DNA of 64,000 nt from Enterobacter bugandensis (GCF_900324475.1 NZ_LT992502.1:3348001-3412000), one strand, 5' to 3'; positions 44,815 to 58,798 are shown, numbered from the stretch's first letter. The notes: generated by a model not told the origin, from the letters alone. Numbers and translations are program-made.

Positions 44815-45780
44815 TCAGAGAATTTGACCGAGAACCTGACGCAGATGGGCACCCGAACCCAGCAGGCCTGGGTTATCATGCACGATGAGATAAACGGGAA
44901 TGTCCTGTACGTAGCTTCTGAAACGCCCTTTATCTTCAAACCCGCCGCGGAAACCGGAGGCTTTAAAGAAGTCGAGGAAGCGCGGCACGATCCCGCCCGC
45001 AATATAGACCCCGCCAAAGGTGCCCAGCGTTAGCGCCAGGTTGCCGCCGAACCGTCCCATAATAACGCAGAACAGCGAAAGAGCGCGACGGCAGTCGATG
45101 CAGCTGTCCGCCAGCGCGCGTTCAGTGACGTCTTTCGGCTGCAGGTTTTCCGGCAGACGACCGTCCGATTTCACAATCGCACGATACAGGTTCACCAGCC
45201 CCGGCCCTGACAGGACGCGCTCGGCGGAAACGTGGCCGATCTCCGCGCGTAACTCTTCGAGGATAATGCCCTCTTCTTCGCTGTTTGGCGCAAAGTCCAC
45301 ATGGCCGCCTTCACCCGGCAGGCTCACCCAGCGCTGAGCAACATGCACCAGGTGCGACACGCCCAGGCCGGTACCGGCGCCGTAAACCGCAATCGGCTTG
45401 CCTTCGACCGGTTCAGCGCCGCCAAACTGAATCAGGTGCTCCGGCTTCAGCATCGGGATCGCCATGGACACCGCGGTGAAGTCATTGATGATTTCCAGAT
45501 GCGCAAAACCGAGATTCTTTTTCATCTCTGCGATGGAGAATGCCCAGGTATGGTTGGTCATTGCGACCCAGTCGCCGGTTATCGGGCAGGCAATGGCGAT
45601 GCAGCCGTCTTCGACGCTCACCTGATGCTCTTCCAGATAGACGCGAACAACGGCCTCAAGGCTTGGGTAATCCAGCCCTGAGTAGGTCTTCGCCCGAGAA
45701 ATTTCACCGCTACTTACATCGCATAATGCGAGACGCGCGTTCGTGCCGCCCACATCGCCTACCAAAGCATACTTTGTCAT
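44815..45780 (-). CDS. glk: Glk, glucokinase
   Basis: 321 residues. Starts [19 protein letters not shown] (phosphate-binding loop of the ROK-related glucokinase family). The sugar-binding/catalytic region is [18 protein letters not shown], the second ATP motif is [14 protein letters not shown], and the zinc-free glucokinase part includes [16 protein letters not shown]. It phosphorylates free glucose in the cytoplasm. It is monocistronic and convergent with ypdB. Confidence 0.96.
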   Translation of the reverse strand: MTKYALVGDVGGTNARLALCDVSSGEISRAKTYSGLDYPSLEAVVRVYLEEHQVSVEDGCIAIACPITGDWVAMTNHTWAFSIAEMKKNLGFAHLEIINDFTAVSMAIPMLKPEHLIQFGGAEPVEGKPIAVYGAGTGLGVSHLVHVAQRWVSLPGEGGHVDFAPNSEEEGIILEELRAEIGHVSAERVLSGPGLVNLYRAIVKSDGRLPENLQPKDVTERALADSCIDCRRALSLFCVIMGRFGGNLALTLGTFGGVYIAGGIVPRFLDFFKASGFRGGFEDKGRFRSYVQDIPVYLIVHDNPGLLGSGAHLRQVLGQIL

Positions 45781-45985
45781 TCTTCTACTGCTCCGCTAAA
45801 GTCAGAATAAATCTTTCGGACACTGTAAATTCAAGGCGTGATAACAACAACGACCGGAAGGTGAATGCCCGTGGATTATCGATCTTCGTCACAGAATAAC
45901 TTTACCGTTTCAGCACCTTTTGCACTATTGCCATAAGGCTTAATATGCAAAGTAACGTCATTGCATTTTGTACAAGGAAATCATC

Positions 45986-47221
45986 ATGCTCCACCCGCGA
46001 GCCAGAACCATGCTGTTGCTGGCAATTCCGGCGCTGATCATTGGCGTGGCCTCAAGCCTGGTCCTTATCGTCGTGATGAAAATCGCGTCGGTGCTGCAAA
46101 CTCTCTTATGGACAGCGCTTCCGGCAAAACTGGGGGTCACCGCGGATTCTTCGGCGTGGATCATCCTGATGCTGACGTTAACCGGTATTGCGGTGGGTCT
46201 GGCGATCCGTTTCAGTCCCGGCCACGCCGGACCGGACCCGGCGCTGGAACCTCTTATTGGCGCCCCGGTTCCCCCCTCTGCACTGCCGGGGCTGATCGTC
46301 GCGTTGATCGTGGGCCTGGCGGGCGGCGTCAGCCTGGGTCCCGAGCATCCGATTATGGCGGTGAATATTGGCCTGGCGGTGTTCCTCGGCGCACGCATTC
46401 TGCCTCGCGTCGGCGCGCTGGACTGGACCATCCTCGCCTCCGCAGGCACCATCGGGGCGCTTTTTGGCACGCCTGTCGCTGCTGCCCTGATCTTTTCTCA
46501 GACGTTGGCCAGTGATAACGACGTCCCGCTCTGGGATAAACTGTTCGCTCCACTGATGGCCGCGGCTGCCGGCGCGCTGACGACAAGCCTGTTTTTCCAT
46601 CCCCATTTTTCCCTCTCTCTGCCGCACTACGGAGAGATGCGGATTGCAGATATATTCAGCGGCGCCATCGTCGTCGCGATCGCCATCGCGCTGGGCATGG
46701 TGGCGGTATGGTGTCTTCCGCGCCTGCACCGGCTGGTGCATAAACTCAAACATCCGGTATTGATTCTGGGAACAGGGGGGTTAATCCTCGGTGTTTTAGG
46801 CGCAATTGGCGGAACGGTGACCCTGTTCAAAGGTCTGGACGAGATGCAGCAGCTGGCCTTCAGCCAAGTATTTAGCGTGTCCGATTACCTGTTGTTTGCC
46901 GTCATCAAGCTGGCGGCGCTTGTCGTTGCTGCAGCGTGCGGTTTCCGCGGCGGGCGTATCTTCCCGGCGGTGTTTGTCGGCGTGGCGCTGGGGCTGATGC
47001 TGCACGAGCATGTCGACGCGGTTCCGGCGGCGATTACCGTATCCTGCTCTATTCTGGGGCTGGTACTGGTGGTGACGCGCGATGCATGGCTGAGCCTGTT
47101 TATGGCGGCGGTGGTGGTGCCGGATTCGACGCTGTTCCCGCTGCTCTGCATCGTGATGTTGCCCGCCTGGCTCCTGCTGGCGGGCAAACCGATGATGATG
47201 GCCTGGCGAAACGACAAATAA
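45986..47221 (+). CDS. yfeO: YfeO, ClC-type ion channel/transporter
   Basis: 411 residues from [18 protein letters not shown] lies 8 bp before this ATG, so the ATG at 45968 is rejected. Many TM segments. ClC-family filter regions are [12 protein letters not shown] (where the usual GREGP motif sits), [14 protein letters not shown] and [14 protein letters not shown]. The ion carried is not known. It is convergent with ipdC, with the two stop codons adjacent. Position after glk agrees with E. coli. Confidence 0.93.
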   Translation: MLHPRARTMLLLAIPALIIGVASSLVLIVVMKIASVLQTLLWTALPAKLGVTADSSAWIILMLTLTGIAVGLAIRFSPGHAGPDPALEPLIGAPVPPSALPGLIVALIVGLAGGVSLGPEHPIMAVNIGLAVFLGARILPRVGALDWTILASAGTIGALFGTPVAAALIFSQTLASDNDVPLWDKLFAPLMAAAAGALTTSLFFHPHFSLSLPHYGEMRIADIFSGAIVVAIAIALGMVAVWCLPRLHRLVHKLKHPVLILGTGGLILGVLGAIGGTVTLFKGLDEMQQLAFSQVFSVSDYLLFAVIKLAALVVAAACGFRGGRIFPAVFVGVALGLMLHEHVDAVPAAITVSCSILGLVLVVTRDAWLSLFMAAVVVPDSTLFPLLCIVMLPAWLLLAGKPMMMAWRNDK

Positions 47222-48976
<1,755 letters not shown>

Positions 48977-49065
48977 TTACAAAAAATGCTGGGTTATGCT
49001 GCTTTTTTTCACGTTAATGTAAACGTATACACTGATTTTTCTCTTCAGCACGAGAGGTCATACGA

Positions 49066-50064
49066 ATGGGTTATCAGCCGGACAAAAATCGTTATCAGAC
49101 AATGGAGTATCGCCGCTGTGGGCGAAGCGGACTCAGGTTGCCCGCGGTCTCGCTGGGGCTGTGGCATAACTTTGGTGACGCTACGCTTATCGAAAATAGC
49201 CGTCAACTTTTACAGCGCGCGTTCGATCTGGGTATTACACATTTCGACCTTGCCAATAACTATGGTCCCCCGCCGGGGTCCGCCGAGCGTAATTTCGGCC
49301 GTATTTTGCAGGAGGATTTCCTGCCCTGGCGCGATGAGCTGATCGTCTCCACGAAAGCGGGATATACCATGTGGGACGGCCCTTATGGCGACTGGGGATC
49401 GCGTAAATATCTGCTGGCAAGCCTCGATCAAAGCCTGAAGCGCATGGGGCTGGAATATGTCGATATCTTCTATCATCACCGTCCGGACCCGGAAACACCG
49501 CTGCAGGAAACCATGAAAGCGCTTGACCATCTGGTGCGCCAGGGCAAAGCCCTGTATGTCGGGTTATCCAACTATCCTGCCGAGCTGGCGCGAAAAGCGA
49601 TTGATATCCTGAATGACCTGGGCACGCCCTGCCTGATCCACCAGCCGAAATACTCAATGTTCGAACGTGCGCCGGAAGAGGGTTTGCTGGATGTTCTGCA
49701 GGAAAAAGGGGTCGGCTGTATTCCCTTCTCGCCGCTGGCAGGGGGACAGTTGACCAACCGGTATCTTAACGGTATTCCCGCCGATTCCCGTGCGGCAAGC
49801 GGCAGTCAATTCCTTAACCCGGAACAGATCACCGAAGAGAAGCTTGAGAAGGTGCGCCAGCTAAACGCCCTGGCAGAAAGCCGCGGCCAGAAGCTCTCGC
49901 AGATGGCGCTTGCCTGGGTATTACGCCATGAGGAGGTCACGTCGGTGCTGATCGGAGCCAGCAAAACGGCTCAGATTGATGATGCCGTGGGTATGCTGGA
50001 AAACCGCCAGTTTACCGCAGAAGAACTTTCTCTAATCGACCAGATCCTGAGTAGTTCAAAATAA
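49066..50064 (+). CDS. Aldo-keto reductase of the YghZ/MgrA type
   Basis: 332 residues, AKR TIM-barrel. Catalytic tetrad segments are THFDLANNYGPPPG (Asp and Tyr), VSTKAGYTMW (Lys) and YHHRPDPETPL (His). The C-terminal NADP loop is LIGASKTAQIDDAV. It resembles E. coli YghZ (L-glyceraldehyde 3-phosphate reductase, GPR). It may detoxify methylglyoxal or reduce related aldehydes. GAGAGG precedes the ATG. It is divergent from ipdC and absent from this place in E. coli. Confidence 0.88.
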   Translation: MGYQPDKNRYQTMEYRRCGRSGLRLPAVSLGLWHNFGDATLIENSRQLLQRAFDLGITHFDLANNYGPPPGSAERNFGRILQEDFLPWRDELIVSTKAGYTMWDGPYGDWGSRKYLLASLDQSLKRMGLEYVDIFYHHRPDPETPLQETMKALDHLVRQGKALYVGLSNYPAELARKAIDILNDLGTPCLIHQPKYSMFERAPEEGLLDVLQEKGVGCIPFSPLAGGQLTNRYLNGIPADSRAASGSQFLNPEQITEEKLEKVRQLNALAESRGQKLSQMALAWVLRHEEVTSVLIGASKTAQIDDAVGMLENRQFTAEELSLIDQILSSSK

Positions 50065-50191
50065 AACCACTTTTAGCAAAAAGTGCTCTCCCTCGGGAAT
50101 TCGGAGTTGAGGCGATGAAACGAGCCTTTACCAACTCGTAATATTGCGTTAACAGGCCCCACGAAGGCCCCGATCGTGAAGGAGAAAGAGT

Positions 50192-50542
50192 ATGTTCAGG
50201 TCACTGATTCTTGCAGCGGTATTACTGGCTTCTGCCCCGCTGGTCGCCACTGCTGGCGAAATCACCCTGTTGCCATCAGTAAAATTACAAATTGGCGATC
50301 GTGACGACTACGGCAGATACTGGGACGGTGGCTACTGGCGCGACCGTGATTACTGGCACCGTCATTATGAATGGCGGGGTGACCGCTGGCGCAGGCACGA
50401 TAACGGCCTGCATCGCGGCTGGTATAAAAACAACGCCTATGAGCGCGGCTACCGCGAAGGCTGGAAAGATCGTGACGACCGCCGCGGCGGCTGGGGTCAC
50501 GGCGGAAAAGGACGCGGTGGTCACGGTCACGGTCATCATTAA
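50192..50542 (+). CDS. ypeC: YpeC, exported DUF2502 protein
   Basis: 116 residues. Signal peptide [21 protein letters not shown] then [17 protein letters not shown], followed by repeats of Trp/Tyr/Arg/Asp ([19 protein letters not shown]) and a Gly/His-rich tail ([13 protein letters not shown]). The His-rich tail may bind metal; it precedes the Mn transporter gene, but on the opposite strand. Function unknown. Terminator follows. Confidence 0.92.
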   Translation: MFRSLILAAVLLASAPLVATAGEITLLPSVKLQIGDRDDYGRYWDGGYWRDRDYWHRHYEWRGDRWRRHDNGLHRGWYKNNAYERGYREGWKDRDDRRGGWGHGGKGRGGHGHGHH

Positions 50543-50545
50543 TGC

Positions 50546-50574
50546 AAAAAGGAGCCTCCCGGCTCCTTTTTCTT

Positions 50575-50575
<1 letters not shown>
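50546..50575. terminator. Bidirectional terminator ypeC/mntH
   Basis: Stem GGAGCC/GGCTCC, loop TCCC, with A5 on the left and a T-run on the right. Confidence 0.85.
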
Positions 50576-51848
<1,273 letters not shown>

Positions 51849-51859
51849 AATGCTATCAA

Positions 51860-51878
51860 AATGAGAATGATTATCAAG
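51860..51878. promoter_or_regulatory. Fur box upstream of mntH
   Basis: AATGAGAATGATTATCAAG matches most positions of the Fur consensus (GATAATGATAATCATTATC). mntH is Fur-repressed in enterics. Confidence 0.65.
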
Positions 51879-51973
51879 ATCATTTAGAGAGTTTAAAATG
51901 ATTTCTCTGATAGCTAAGAACAATAGATGGGCAGGTGGTGCGACATCACAGAATGTGAAAATGCGCGGTCATT

Positions 51974-51989
51974 TGTGAAGCGTAGCACA
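51974..51989. promoter_or_regulatory. CRP site, distal, upstream of nupC
   Basis: TGTGAAGCGTAGCACA fits TGTGA-N6-TCACA with one mismatch. nupC is CRP/CytR-controlled in E. coli. Confidence 0.5.
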
Positions 51990-52048
51990 CAAACTTAACT
52001 TTTCACTCATTTACCTAACATAACAAAAATGTATTGTGGATCACTAAT

Positions 52049-52064
52049 TTTGAGACTCGTCACA
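52049..52064. promoter_or_regulatory. CRP site, proximal, upstream of nupC
   Basis: TTTGAGACTCGTCACA fits TGTGA-N6-TCACA with one mismatch. A -10-like TATAGT at 52074-52079 follows. With the distal site this gives the tandem layout used with CytR. Confidence 0.5.
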
Positions 52065-52159
52065 GGATGTAACTATAGTGTGTCCCTGATCTCGTTTTCT
52101 TTTCGGTTGTTACATAGAATGTGCACGAAAATTAAACCTGCCTCATATTTGGAGCAAAT

Positions 52160-53347
52160 ATGGACCGCGTCCTTCATTTTGTCCTGGCACTTGTTGTCGT
52201 TACTGCACTCGCATTGCTGGTCAGCACAGACCGCAAAAAAATTCGTATTCGTTATGTTGTCCAGCTGCTGGTCATTGAAGTTTTACTTGCGTGGTTCTTC
52301 CTGAACTCCAACGTAGGCCTCGGCTTCGTGAAAGGCTTCTCCGAAATGTTCGAAAAACTGCTCGGATTCGCCAACGAAGGGACAAACTTTGTCTTCGGTA
52401 AAATGAACGACGAAGGTCTGGCATTCTTCTTCCTGAAGGTACTGTGCCCAATCGTCTTCATCTCCGCGCTGATCGGTATTCTGCAGCACATCCGCGTTCT
52501 GCCGTTCGTTATTCGTGGCATTGGTTTCCTGTTATCCAAAGTAAACGGCATGGGCAAGCTGGAATCTTTCAACGCCGTAAGTTCCCTGATCCTCGGTCAG
52601 TCTGAGAACTTCATCGCGTATAAAGATATCCTCGGCAAAATGTCTCGTAACCGCATGTACACCATGGCGGCAACCGCGATGTCTACCGTTTCCATGTCTA
52701 TCGTGGGCGCGTACATGACCATGCTGGAGCCAAAATATGTGGTTGCAGCGCTGGTTCTGAATATGTTCAGCACCTTTATCGTTCTGTCGCTGATCAACCC
52801 GTATCGTGTTGACGCCAGCGAAGAGAACATCCAGATGTCTAACCTGCACGAAGGTCAGAGCTTCTTCGAAATGCTGGGTGAGTACATCCTGGCCGGTTTC
52901 AAAGTGGCGATTATTGTTGCCGCGATGCTGATCGGCTTTATCGCCCTGATCTCCGCACTGAACGCCCTGTTCGCCGCTGTGCTGGGCATCTCCTTCCAGG
53001 GCATCCTGGGCTACATCTTCTACCCTGTCGCATGGGTGATGGGTGTTCCAGCTCACGAAGCGCTGCAGGTGGGAAGTATCATGGCGACCAAACTGGTTTC
53101 TAACGAATTCGTTGCGATGATGGATCTGCAGAAAATCGCCAGCACGCTCTCTCCACGTGCGGAAGGCATTCTGTCCGTATTCCTGGTCTCCTTCGCGAAC
53201 TTCTCGTCCATCGGTATTATCGCCGGTGCGATTAAAGGCCTGAACGAAGAACAGGGTAACGTGGTTTCTCGCTTTGGCCTGAAACTGGTTTACGGCTCCA
53301 CCCTGGTGAGCGTCCTGTCTGCTTCTATCGCTGCGCTGGTTCTGTAA
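52160..53347 (+). CDS. nupC: NupC, concentrative nucleoside:H+ symporter
   Basis: 395 residues. CNT family: N-terminal [40 protein letters not shown], the substrate motif [17 protein letters not shown], and [13 protein letters not shown]; a Na/H-coupled symporter for nucleosides except guanosine-type. Near residue 275 it lacks about five residues found in E. coli NupC ([13 protein letters not shown]), otherwise nearly identical. CRP-like sites lie upstream and a terminator follows. Confidence 0.96.
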   Translation: MDRVLHFVLALVVVTALALLVSTDRKKIRIRYVVQLLVIEVLLAWFFLNSNVGLGFVKGFSEMFEKLLGFANEGTNFVFGKMNDEGLAFFFLKVLCPIVFISALIGILQHIRVLPFVIRGIGFLLSKVNGMGKLESFNAVSSLILGQSENFIAYKDILGKMSRNRMYTMAATAMSTVSMSIVGAYMTMLEPKYVVAALVLNMFSTFIVLSLINPYRVDASEENIQMSNLHEGQSFFEMLGEYILAGFKVAIIVAAMLIGFIALISALNALFAAVLGISFQGILGYIFYPVAWVMGVPAHEALQVGSIMATKLVSNEFVAMMDLQKIASTLSPRAEGILSVFLVSFANFSSIGIIAGAIKGLNEEQGNVVSRFGLKLVYGSTLVSVLSASIAALVL

Positions 53348-53356
53348 CGTTTACCG

Positions 53357-53393
53357 TAAAAAAAAACCGGGAGACTTGCTCCCGGTTTTTTTA
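53357..53393. terminator. Bidirectional terminator nupC/pdeA
   Basis: Stem ACCGGGAG/CTCCCGGT with an A9-run before and T7 after; the T-run overlaps the last base of pdeA. Confidence 0.88.
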
Positions 53394-55580
53394 TGCCCGC
53401 AATTCTTCCAGCGGTTTGGGTTTGCCTATCAGGTAGCCCTGGAGATAGTCCACGCCGAAGCGTAGCAGCATCTCCCGCTGCGCTGGCGTCTCAACATATT
53501 CGGCCACCACGCACAGTGATTTCGTCTTCGCCAGATTACATATTGACTGGACGATCATTGCGTCCATATCATCAGTACAAATATCTTTCACGAAACAGCC
53601 GTCAATTTTAATGATGTCTGCCTGCAGGCGTCTCAGACGCTCGTAGTTGGCGTAGCCGGTACCAAAATCATCGATGGCAATCCTGAAACCGTAGTTCCGC
53701 AGCTGCTGAATGTTGTGGATGCTGCAGCCGGAATTGGAGAAGGCCTGCTCTTCGGTGATCTCAATCACGACAGCCTGAGGCGCAACGCCGTACCGTTCAA
53801 AGAGCGCACAAATCTCAGTCGCCACCTCATTTTGCATCAGCGTAAGCGGCATCAGATTGACAGAGAAACGGGCGCCAGCCTGCGTGGCTGGGTGATCGCG
53901 CAGCCACAGCAGTAATTTTTCCATGACGCACATATCAAACCGGTGGCTGAGGTTGAACTGGGCAATCAGGGGAATAAAGCGGTCAGGGGTGATGATCTCG
54001 CCCTCGCTCTCCATACGCGCCAGAATTTCGTAGTACCCGCTACCGTCCGCCTTCTGGATCGGCTGCGCATACAAATGGAACTGCCCCGCCTCCAGGGCGT
54101 GCTTAATCCGCGCCAGCATCAGGACACGCTCCGTTGTTTGTCCTGATGCAGCTTCCAGGCTATTCGTCAGCGCAAGAACGTTGTGCGCTCCGCAGGATTG
54201 CTCGGCCAGCCAGCTCAGTTGCCCCAGCGTGTGGTGCAGTTTCTCACCGTTTTCGACCATTCCCCAGGACGCGCCAAATTCGATATCCAGCCCGGTATTG
54301 TTCCAGAAAATCTTACGGCTGTTCAGCCGATCAACCATATGCTGGAGGCGCTCGGCCGTTCCCTGCCCAAGCAATACCAGCACCAGCTCGCTTCCCGGCA
54401 GCTGGAAAAGCGTCTCATCTTTTTGCAACAGCGGCTGGAGAGAGGACGTGATCATTCGTTTGCAGTGCACCCGCATGAGAATGCCGTAATGGCGGCTTAA
54501 AAACTCCAGATTATCCATTCTCAGGCAACACACTTTGGCATCCGGGTGGTCGAGGAGAAAATCTTCCAGCGCACGAATGTTGGGTAATCCGGTCAGCGGA
54601 TCGGTGAGCGCTCTGTCCTGCCAGCCCTGCTTCAACCATTCGCTTCGCTGATAGATACGCGACATATAAAGCAGGCAGATAGCAAATGAGATCAGTACCG
54701 ACAGGATAAAGGAGAGCGAATGGCCCGACTCCACTCCGTTTAGAAAGTTGTAGTTGTAGGTCAACAGCAGAAGCGCAGAGGTGGCCCACAGCAGAGAGAT
54801 AAGCGCGTAGCTCAGACGGCTAATCGCTAACGTAAAGAGAATGAAAATAATCGGCATCAAATAGCCTGCAATAACAGGCGACTCAAAAGGCGCACATAAA
54901 ATTGCGATGATGGCGATTAACAGCATCAGCCAGACGAATATATATAATGATTTCTTGTGTAAAAACACGGGCTTCACACTTCGCCGCCAGAACTTGATGG
55001 CATAACGAGGATTAATAATCATTCTTAACGGATAATAGAACATCATGGTAAAAATCATCGCCGCGCATATCAGGCTTTGAATATCAACAACGTTATAAAT
55101 TACCGTTCCTTCGCCGAAGAAAGTTGAGATTGTGACCGGAAAATCAAAGAAATAGCCAGCGAGATACATCGACATTTTAATGCCTATCGGCACCATAAAG
55201 CCGAGCCAAAATATGCGTAACCCAATGTGCCTGTTGGGCATACAGTAGCGCCAGCGCCGGCCCAGCAGAAGGCGCAGAACACCGCAGGCAGCGAATACGG
55301 AGAAAGTCTGACAGAACAGTAATACTGAATATTGTAGTGGTGCTAAATTAACGTTAAATATATTAGCAACCATAAAACTTATCAGAATAGGCAGAATACC
55401 GCGGCGCCCCAATAACAGCATAATCGCCAGCATAACGCTTAACGGGAGCCACGCTAAATAAACGTCGTGTTCATTAACAATTGCACGCGGGGAGAGATAA
55501 CGGGAAACGGGAACCGCAATCAGACAGATCGCCAGAGCAATTATAAATATCTTTACATTATTATACGATTTTCTATTCAT
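53391..55580 (-). CDS. pdeA: PdeA (YfeA), c-di-GMP phosphodiesterase with degenerate GGDEF
   Basis: 729 residues, the E. coli length. N-terminal MASE1-type membrane domain with about eight TM segments. The middle GGDEF domain is degenerate: QLPGSELVLVLLG sits where GGDEF is expected, so no cyclase activity is likely. The C-terminal EAL domain is intact: YYEILARM (E-x-L-x-R), NLMPLTL, VIEITEEQAF, and IAIDDFGTGYANY (DDFGTGYA). It degrades c-di-GMP at the inner membrane. Convergent with nupC. Confidence 0.93.
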   Translation of the reverse strand: MNRKSYNNVKIFIIALAICLIAVPVSRYLSPRAIVNEHDVYLAWLPLSVMLAIMLLLGRRGILPILISFMVANIFNVNLAPLQYSVLLFCQTFSVFAACGVLRLLLGRRWRYCMPNRHIGLRIFWLGFMVPIGIKMSMYLAGYFFDFPVTISTFFGEGTVIYNVVDIQSLICAAMIFTMMFYYPLRMIINPRYAIKFWRRSVKPVFLHKKSLYIFVWLMLLIAIIAILCAPFESPVIAGYLMPIIFILFTLAISRLSYALISLLWATSALLLLTYNYNFLNGVESGHSLSFILSVLISFAICLLYMSRIYQRSEWLKQGWQDRALTDPLTGLPNIRALEDFLLDHPDAKVCCLRMDNLEFLSRHYGILMRVHCKRMITSSLQPLLQKDETLFQLPGSELVLVLLGQGTAERLQHMVDRLNSRKIFWNNTGLDIEFGASWGMVENGEKLHHTLGQLSWLAEQSCGAHNVLALTNSLEAASGQTTERVLMLARIKHALEAGQFHLYAQPIQKADGSGYYEILARMESEGEIITPDRFIPLIAQFNLSHRFDMCVMEKLLLWLRDHPATQAGARFSVNLMPLTLMQNEVATEICALFERYGVAPQAVVIEITEEQAFSNSGCSIHNIQQLRNYGFRIAIDDFGTGYANYERLRRLQADIIKIDGCFVKDICTDDMDAMIVQSICNLAKTKSLCVVAEYVETPAQREMLLRFGVDYLQGYLIGKPKPLEELRA

Positions 55581-55758
55581 TAAGCTGGGGGAGATTATTA
55601 TCCATTCATATCATTGACCGCATGGATAATAGGTTTATTAATTACGCGAATCAAGTTGAAGTCTATTTATAGACTGATTTATTGATTTCGGTTGAGGTGG
55701 GATATGGAAAAAAACCATTTTGGCAACAAAATATGTTTAGGGGTGTTACAAAAACATA

Positions 55759-55789
55759 AAAAAAAACCTCGTCTTTTGACGAGGGTTTA
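55759..55789 (-). terminator. Terminator of the tRNA-Ala pair
   Basis: Stem CCTCGTC/GACGAGG with loop TTTT; on the minus strand it ends in a long T-run. It lies 7 bp past the 3' end of the first tRNA-Ala. Confidence 0.85.
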
Positions 55790-55795
55790 AAATTT

Positions 55796-55871
<76 letters not shown>

Positions 55872-55912
55872 ACATGTTACTTTACTAACCACACTCTGTT
55901 GGGTTCAGAGTT

Positions 55913-55988
55913 TGGTGGAGCTATGCGGGATCGAACCGCAGACCTCCTGCGTGCAAAGCAGGCGCTCTCCCAGCTGAGCTATAGCCCC
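55913..55988 (-). tRNA. tRNA-Ala(TGC)
   Basis: 76 nt with encoded CCA, same acceptor as the neighbour, but the anticodon stem is CCTGC/GCAGG with loop TTTGCAC and anticodon TGC. In E. coli both tRNAs at this place are GGC and the TGC type is found in rRNA operons. See the findings. Confidence 0.95.
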
Positions 55989-56205
55989 ATCGTAAAGCTG
56001 TCATGTTGACGGGCGGCATAATATGAATTCCGCCGCGGAGTGTCAACGGCAAAATCAATAGCCGCGGTTCAATCGCCGAAAAATCATGCAAATGAATCAC
56101 TTTGCGAGCCTGCTCGCAGTCATGAGTTAAGCCTGTCACGTTTTCACGTAAAACGGTGCTATAAAATGAGCCGTTAATTAACCCCACGAATATTCAGGAA
56201 ATTGC

Positions 56206-56568
56206 ATGATCAAGGAACGAATGACGCCGGAAGAGTTAGCCCTGCTCACTGGCTATAGCCGACAGACCATCAATAAATGGGTACGCAAAGAGGGTTGGAT
56301 AACGTCGCCTAAGCCCGGTGTCCAGGGGGGTAAAGCGCGTCTGGTGCATGTGAACGAAAAGGTGCGTGACTTTATCCGCAGCGCACGCCGGGCAACGGAA
56401 ACATCCGCTATGCCTGAGGGCATTAGCACTGACGGTTCGCTGCATACCCTACTCCTGACGCTGGCCAATGAAATGACGCCGGAAGAGCAGAAGCAGATGA
56501 CATCGCTGCTATTGCGGGAAGGGATTACCGGTTTGTTGCAACGTTTAGGGATTCGCGACCAGAATTAA
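56206..56568 (+). CDS. yfeC: YfeC, DUF1323 putative DNA-binding regulator
   Basis: 120 residues. N-terminal helix-turn-helix (MTPEELALLTGYSRQTINKWVRKEGW) of the MerR/YfeC-like type, then GGKARLVHVNEKVRDFI. The C-terminal part ends LLREGITGLLQRLGI, shared with YfeD. AGGA lies 8 bp upstream of the ATG. One base separates its stop from yfeD, so they form a tandem-duplicate operon. Confidence 0.92.
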   Translation: MIKERMTPEELALLTGYSRQTINKWVRKEGWITSPKPGVQGGKARLVHVNEKVRDFIRSARRATETSAMPEGISTDGSLHTLLLTLANEMTPEEQKQMTSLLLREGITGLLQRLGIRDQN

Positions 56569-56569
56569 T

Positions 56570-56953
56570 ATGAAAAGACTACGTAGCAAAATGACCACGG
56601 AAGAGCTGGCGGAGAATTTGGGTGTTGCCAGACAAACGGTAAATCGCTGGATACGGCAGCAGGGGTGGAAAACCGAAGGACTCAATGGCGTAAAAGGCGG
56701 TCGGGCGCGGCTCATTCACGTTGATGCACGCGTGAAGGAGCATATTATGAGCCTCCCGGCTATCCGTAACCGTCAGGCGGTTTATCATCTGGCTGAGGTG
56801 GCCTCATCCTACAATGGACAGCCTTCACGTCTGCGTCCGGGCATTATCGAAACGCTGGAGAGTATGACTGAGCTTGAACAGCAGCGTCTGGATACCTTAC
56901 TGAAGCGCGAAGGAATACGCGGTTTTCTTGCTCGTCTGGGTATTGCCGAATAA
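56570..56953 (+). CDS. yfeD: YfeD, DUF1323 putative DNA-binding regulator
   Basis: 127 residues, paralogue of YfeC: MTTEELAENLGVARQTVNRWIRQQGW at the N-terminus, GGRARLIHVDARVKEHI in the middle and LKREGIRGFLARLGI at the end. The E. coli pair has the same arrangement. Target unknown. A terminator follows. Confidence 0.92.
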   Translation: MKRLRSKMTTEELAENLGVARQTVNRWIRQQGWKTEGLNGVKGGRARLIHVDARVKEHIMSLPAIRNRQAVYHLAEVASSYNGQPSRLRPGIIETLESMTELEQQRLDTLLKREGIRGFLARLGIAE

Positions 56954-56958
56954 AAGGC

Positions 56959-56992
56959 AAAAAAAAACGGCAGGATACCCTGCCGTTTTTCT
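56959..56992. terminator. Bidirectional terminator yfeD/gltX
   Basis: Stem ACGGCAGG/CCTGCCGT, loop ATAC, with an A-run left and T-run right between convergent genes. Confidence 0.88.
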
Positions 56993-57006
56993 TATAGATG
57001 GCTTAA

Positions 57007-58422
57007 TTACTGCTGATTTTCACGTTCTGCAATAAAATCCAGCGCCTTGTTGATGCGCGCCACGCTGCGTGACTTGCCGATGGCATGGACAGTCACGTCC
57101 AGCGCCGGAGACTGACCCGCGCCGGTCACCGCAACGCGCAGCGGCATACCGACTTTGCCCATGCCCACTTCCAGTTCGTCTGCGGTCGCCTGAATGGCGT
57201 GATGCACATTTTCAGCGGTCCACTCGGTGAGCGCAGCCAGCTTGTCGCGCACCACTTCCAGCGGCTGACGCGCAACCGGGCGGAGGTGCTTCTTCGCGGC
57301 GTCAGCGTCGAACTCATCAAACTCTTCATAGAAGTAGCGGCAGCTTTCGGCAATTTCTTTCAGCGTTTTGCAGCGCTCGCCGAGCAGTTTTACCAGGTCC
57401 GCCAGCTCAGGGCCAGTGCGGGTATCAATGTTTGCCTGCTCAATGTGCCACTGCAGGTAAGTCGCCACATATTCCGGCGGCATGGTATTGATGTAGTGAT
57501 GGTTGAGCCACAGCAGCTTGTCGGTGTTAAATGCGCTGGCAGATTTGCTCACAGAGCTCAGAGAGAACAGTTCGATCATCTCTTCGCGGCTGAAGATCTC
57601 CTGGTCGCCGTGAGCCCAGCCCAGACGCACCAGATAGTTCAGCAGCGCTTCCGGCAGATAGCCGTCGTCGCGATACTGCATGACGCTGACCGCACCGTGA
57701 CGTTTAGACAGCTTTTTACCGTCGTCGCCGTTGATCATGGAGACGTGCGCATAGACCGGAACAGGTGCATTCAGCGCTTTCAGGATGTTGATCTGGCGTG
57801 GGGTATTGTTGATATGGTCTTCACCACGGATAACGTGGGTAATTTCCATATCCCAGTCATCAACCACGACGCAGAAGTTATAGGTTGGGGAACCGTCGGT
57901 ACGGCGTATGATCAGATCGTCCAGCTCCTGGTTGCTGAATTCGATCGGGCCACGGATCTGGTCGTCGAAAATCACCGAGCCATCCTGCGGGTTAGCAAAA
58001 CGCACCACGCATGGCTCATCAGCGGCATGCTCGCTGTGGTCGTGGCGGCAGCGGCCGTCATAGCGCGGTTTCTCACCGTTCGCCATCTGCTCTTCACGCA
58101 GCGCATCCAGACGCTCTTTGGAGCAGTAGCACTTATACGCCGTGCCCGCGACCAGCATCTCATCAATAACAGCGTTATAGCGGTCAAAACGTTTGGTCTG
58201 GAAATACGGGCCTTCATCCCACTGCAGGTTCAGCCAGTTCATACCATCCATAATGGCTTCAATTGCTTCCGGCGTGGAGCGCTCAAGATCGGTATCTTCT
58301 ATACGCAGCACGAACTCACCTTGGTTGTGGCGTGCAAAAAGCCAGGAATAGAGAGCAGTACGAGCACCACCGACGTGCAGATAGCCTGTCGGGCTCGGCG
58401 CGAAGCGAGTTTTGATTTTCAT
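57007..58422 (-). CDS. gltX: GltX, glutamyl-tRNA synthetase
   Basis: 471 residues, class I aaRS. HIGH-type motif in [18 protein letters not shown] at residues 8-25 and KMSKS-type motif [12 protein letters not shown] near residue 240. A zinc-type Cys cluster ([16 protein letters not shown]) lies near residue 100. The C-terminal anticodon-binding domain ends [14 protein letters not shown]. It charges tRNA-Glu. It is divergent from the tRNA-Val/Lys cluster. Confidence 0.97.
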   Translation of the reverse strand: MKIKTRFAPSPTGYLHVGGARTALYSWLFARHNQGEFVLRIEDTDLERSTPEAIEAIMDGMNWLNLQWDEGPYFQTKRFDRYNAVIDEMLVAGTAYKCYCSKERLDALREEQMANGEKPRYDGRCRHDHSEHAADEPCVVRFANPQDGSVIFDDQIRGPIEFSNQELDDLIIRRTDGSPTYNFCVVVDDWDMEITHVIRGEDHINNTPRQINILKALNAPVPVYAHVSMINGDDGKKLSKRHGAVSVMQYRDDGYLPEALLNYLVRLGWAHGDQEIFSREEMIELFSLSSVSKSASAFNTDKLLWLNHHYINTMPPEYVATYLQWHIEQANIDTRTGPELADLVKLLGERCKTLKEIAESCRYFYEEFDEFDADAAKKHLRPVARQPLEVVRDKLAALTEWTAENVHHAIQATADELEVGMGKVGMPLRVAVTGAGQSPALDVTVHAIGKSRSVARINKALDFIAERENQQ

Positions 58423-58681
58423 GAAATGGCCTTACGTTATAAAGATGCCGGCAATCGGCAAATCCCGGGGAAAAAACGATGGGCAATATTCTATCACTGT
58501 GGGGGGATTCCTCAATGTCGATCCCTTTATCGTGGCGGAGTTTGCTGTTTTTGTTTAGAAATCATGCGCCACCGCCCGTTTTGCGATCGTTTTGTTTAAT
58601 TTTACGACGAACGAATAAAAACTTTAGAAAATGCGTTGACTCATTTTCAACTCTCCCTATAATGCGGACTCCACACAGCGG

Positions 58682-58757
58682 GGGTGATTAGCTCAGTTGG
58701 TAGAGCATCTCCTTTACACGGAGGGGGTCGGCGGTTCGAGCCCGTCATCACCCACCA
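58682..58757 (+). tRNA. tRNA-Val(TAC) copy 1
   Basis: 76 nt with CCA. GGGTGAT pairs with ATCACCC, anticodon TAC in CTCCTTTACACGGAG. Differs from copies 2 and 3 by a T-A instead of C-G pair in the acceptor stem (GGGTGAT versus GGGCGAT). Confidence 0.96.
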
Positions 58758-58798
58758 TCTACTTCGGTAGACTCGCAGTGTAGATAAGAATTGAGATT

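Noticed and set aside
55921..56187. 88-codon minus-strand frame over the second tRNA-Ala
   Set aside because: Its C-terminus (GYSSAGRAPALHAGGLRFDPA) is translated tRNA sequence, a common false call.
57085..58599. 504-codon plus-strand frame antisense to gltX
   Set aside because: It is a shadow of the GC-rich gltX codons; no family features, and gltX is certain.
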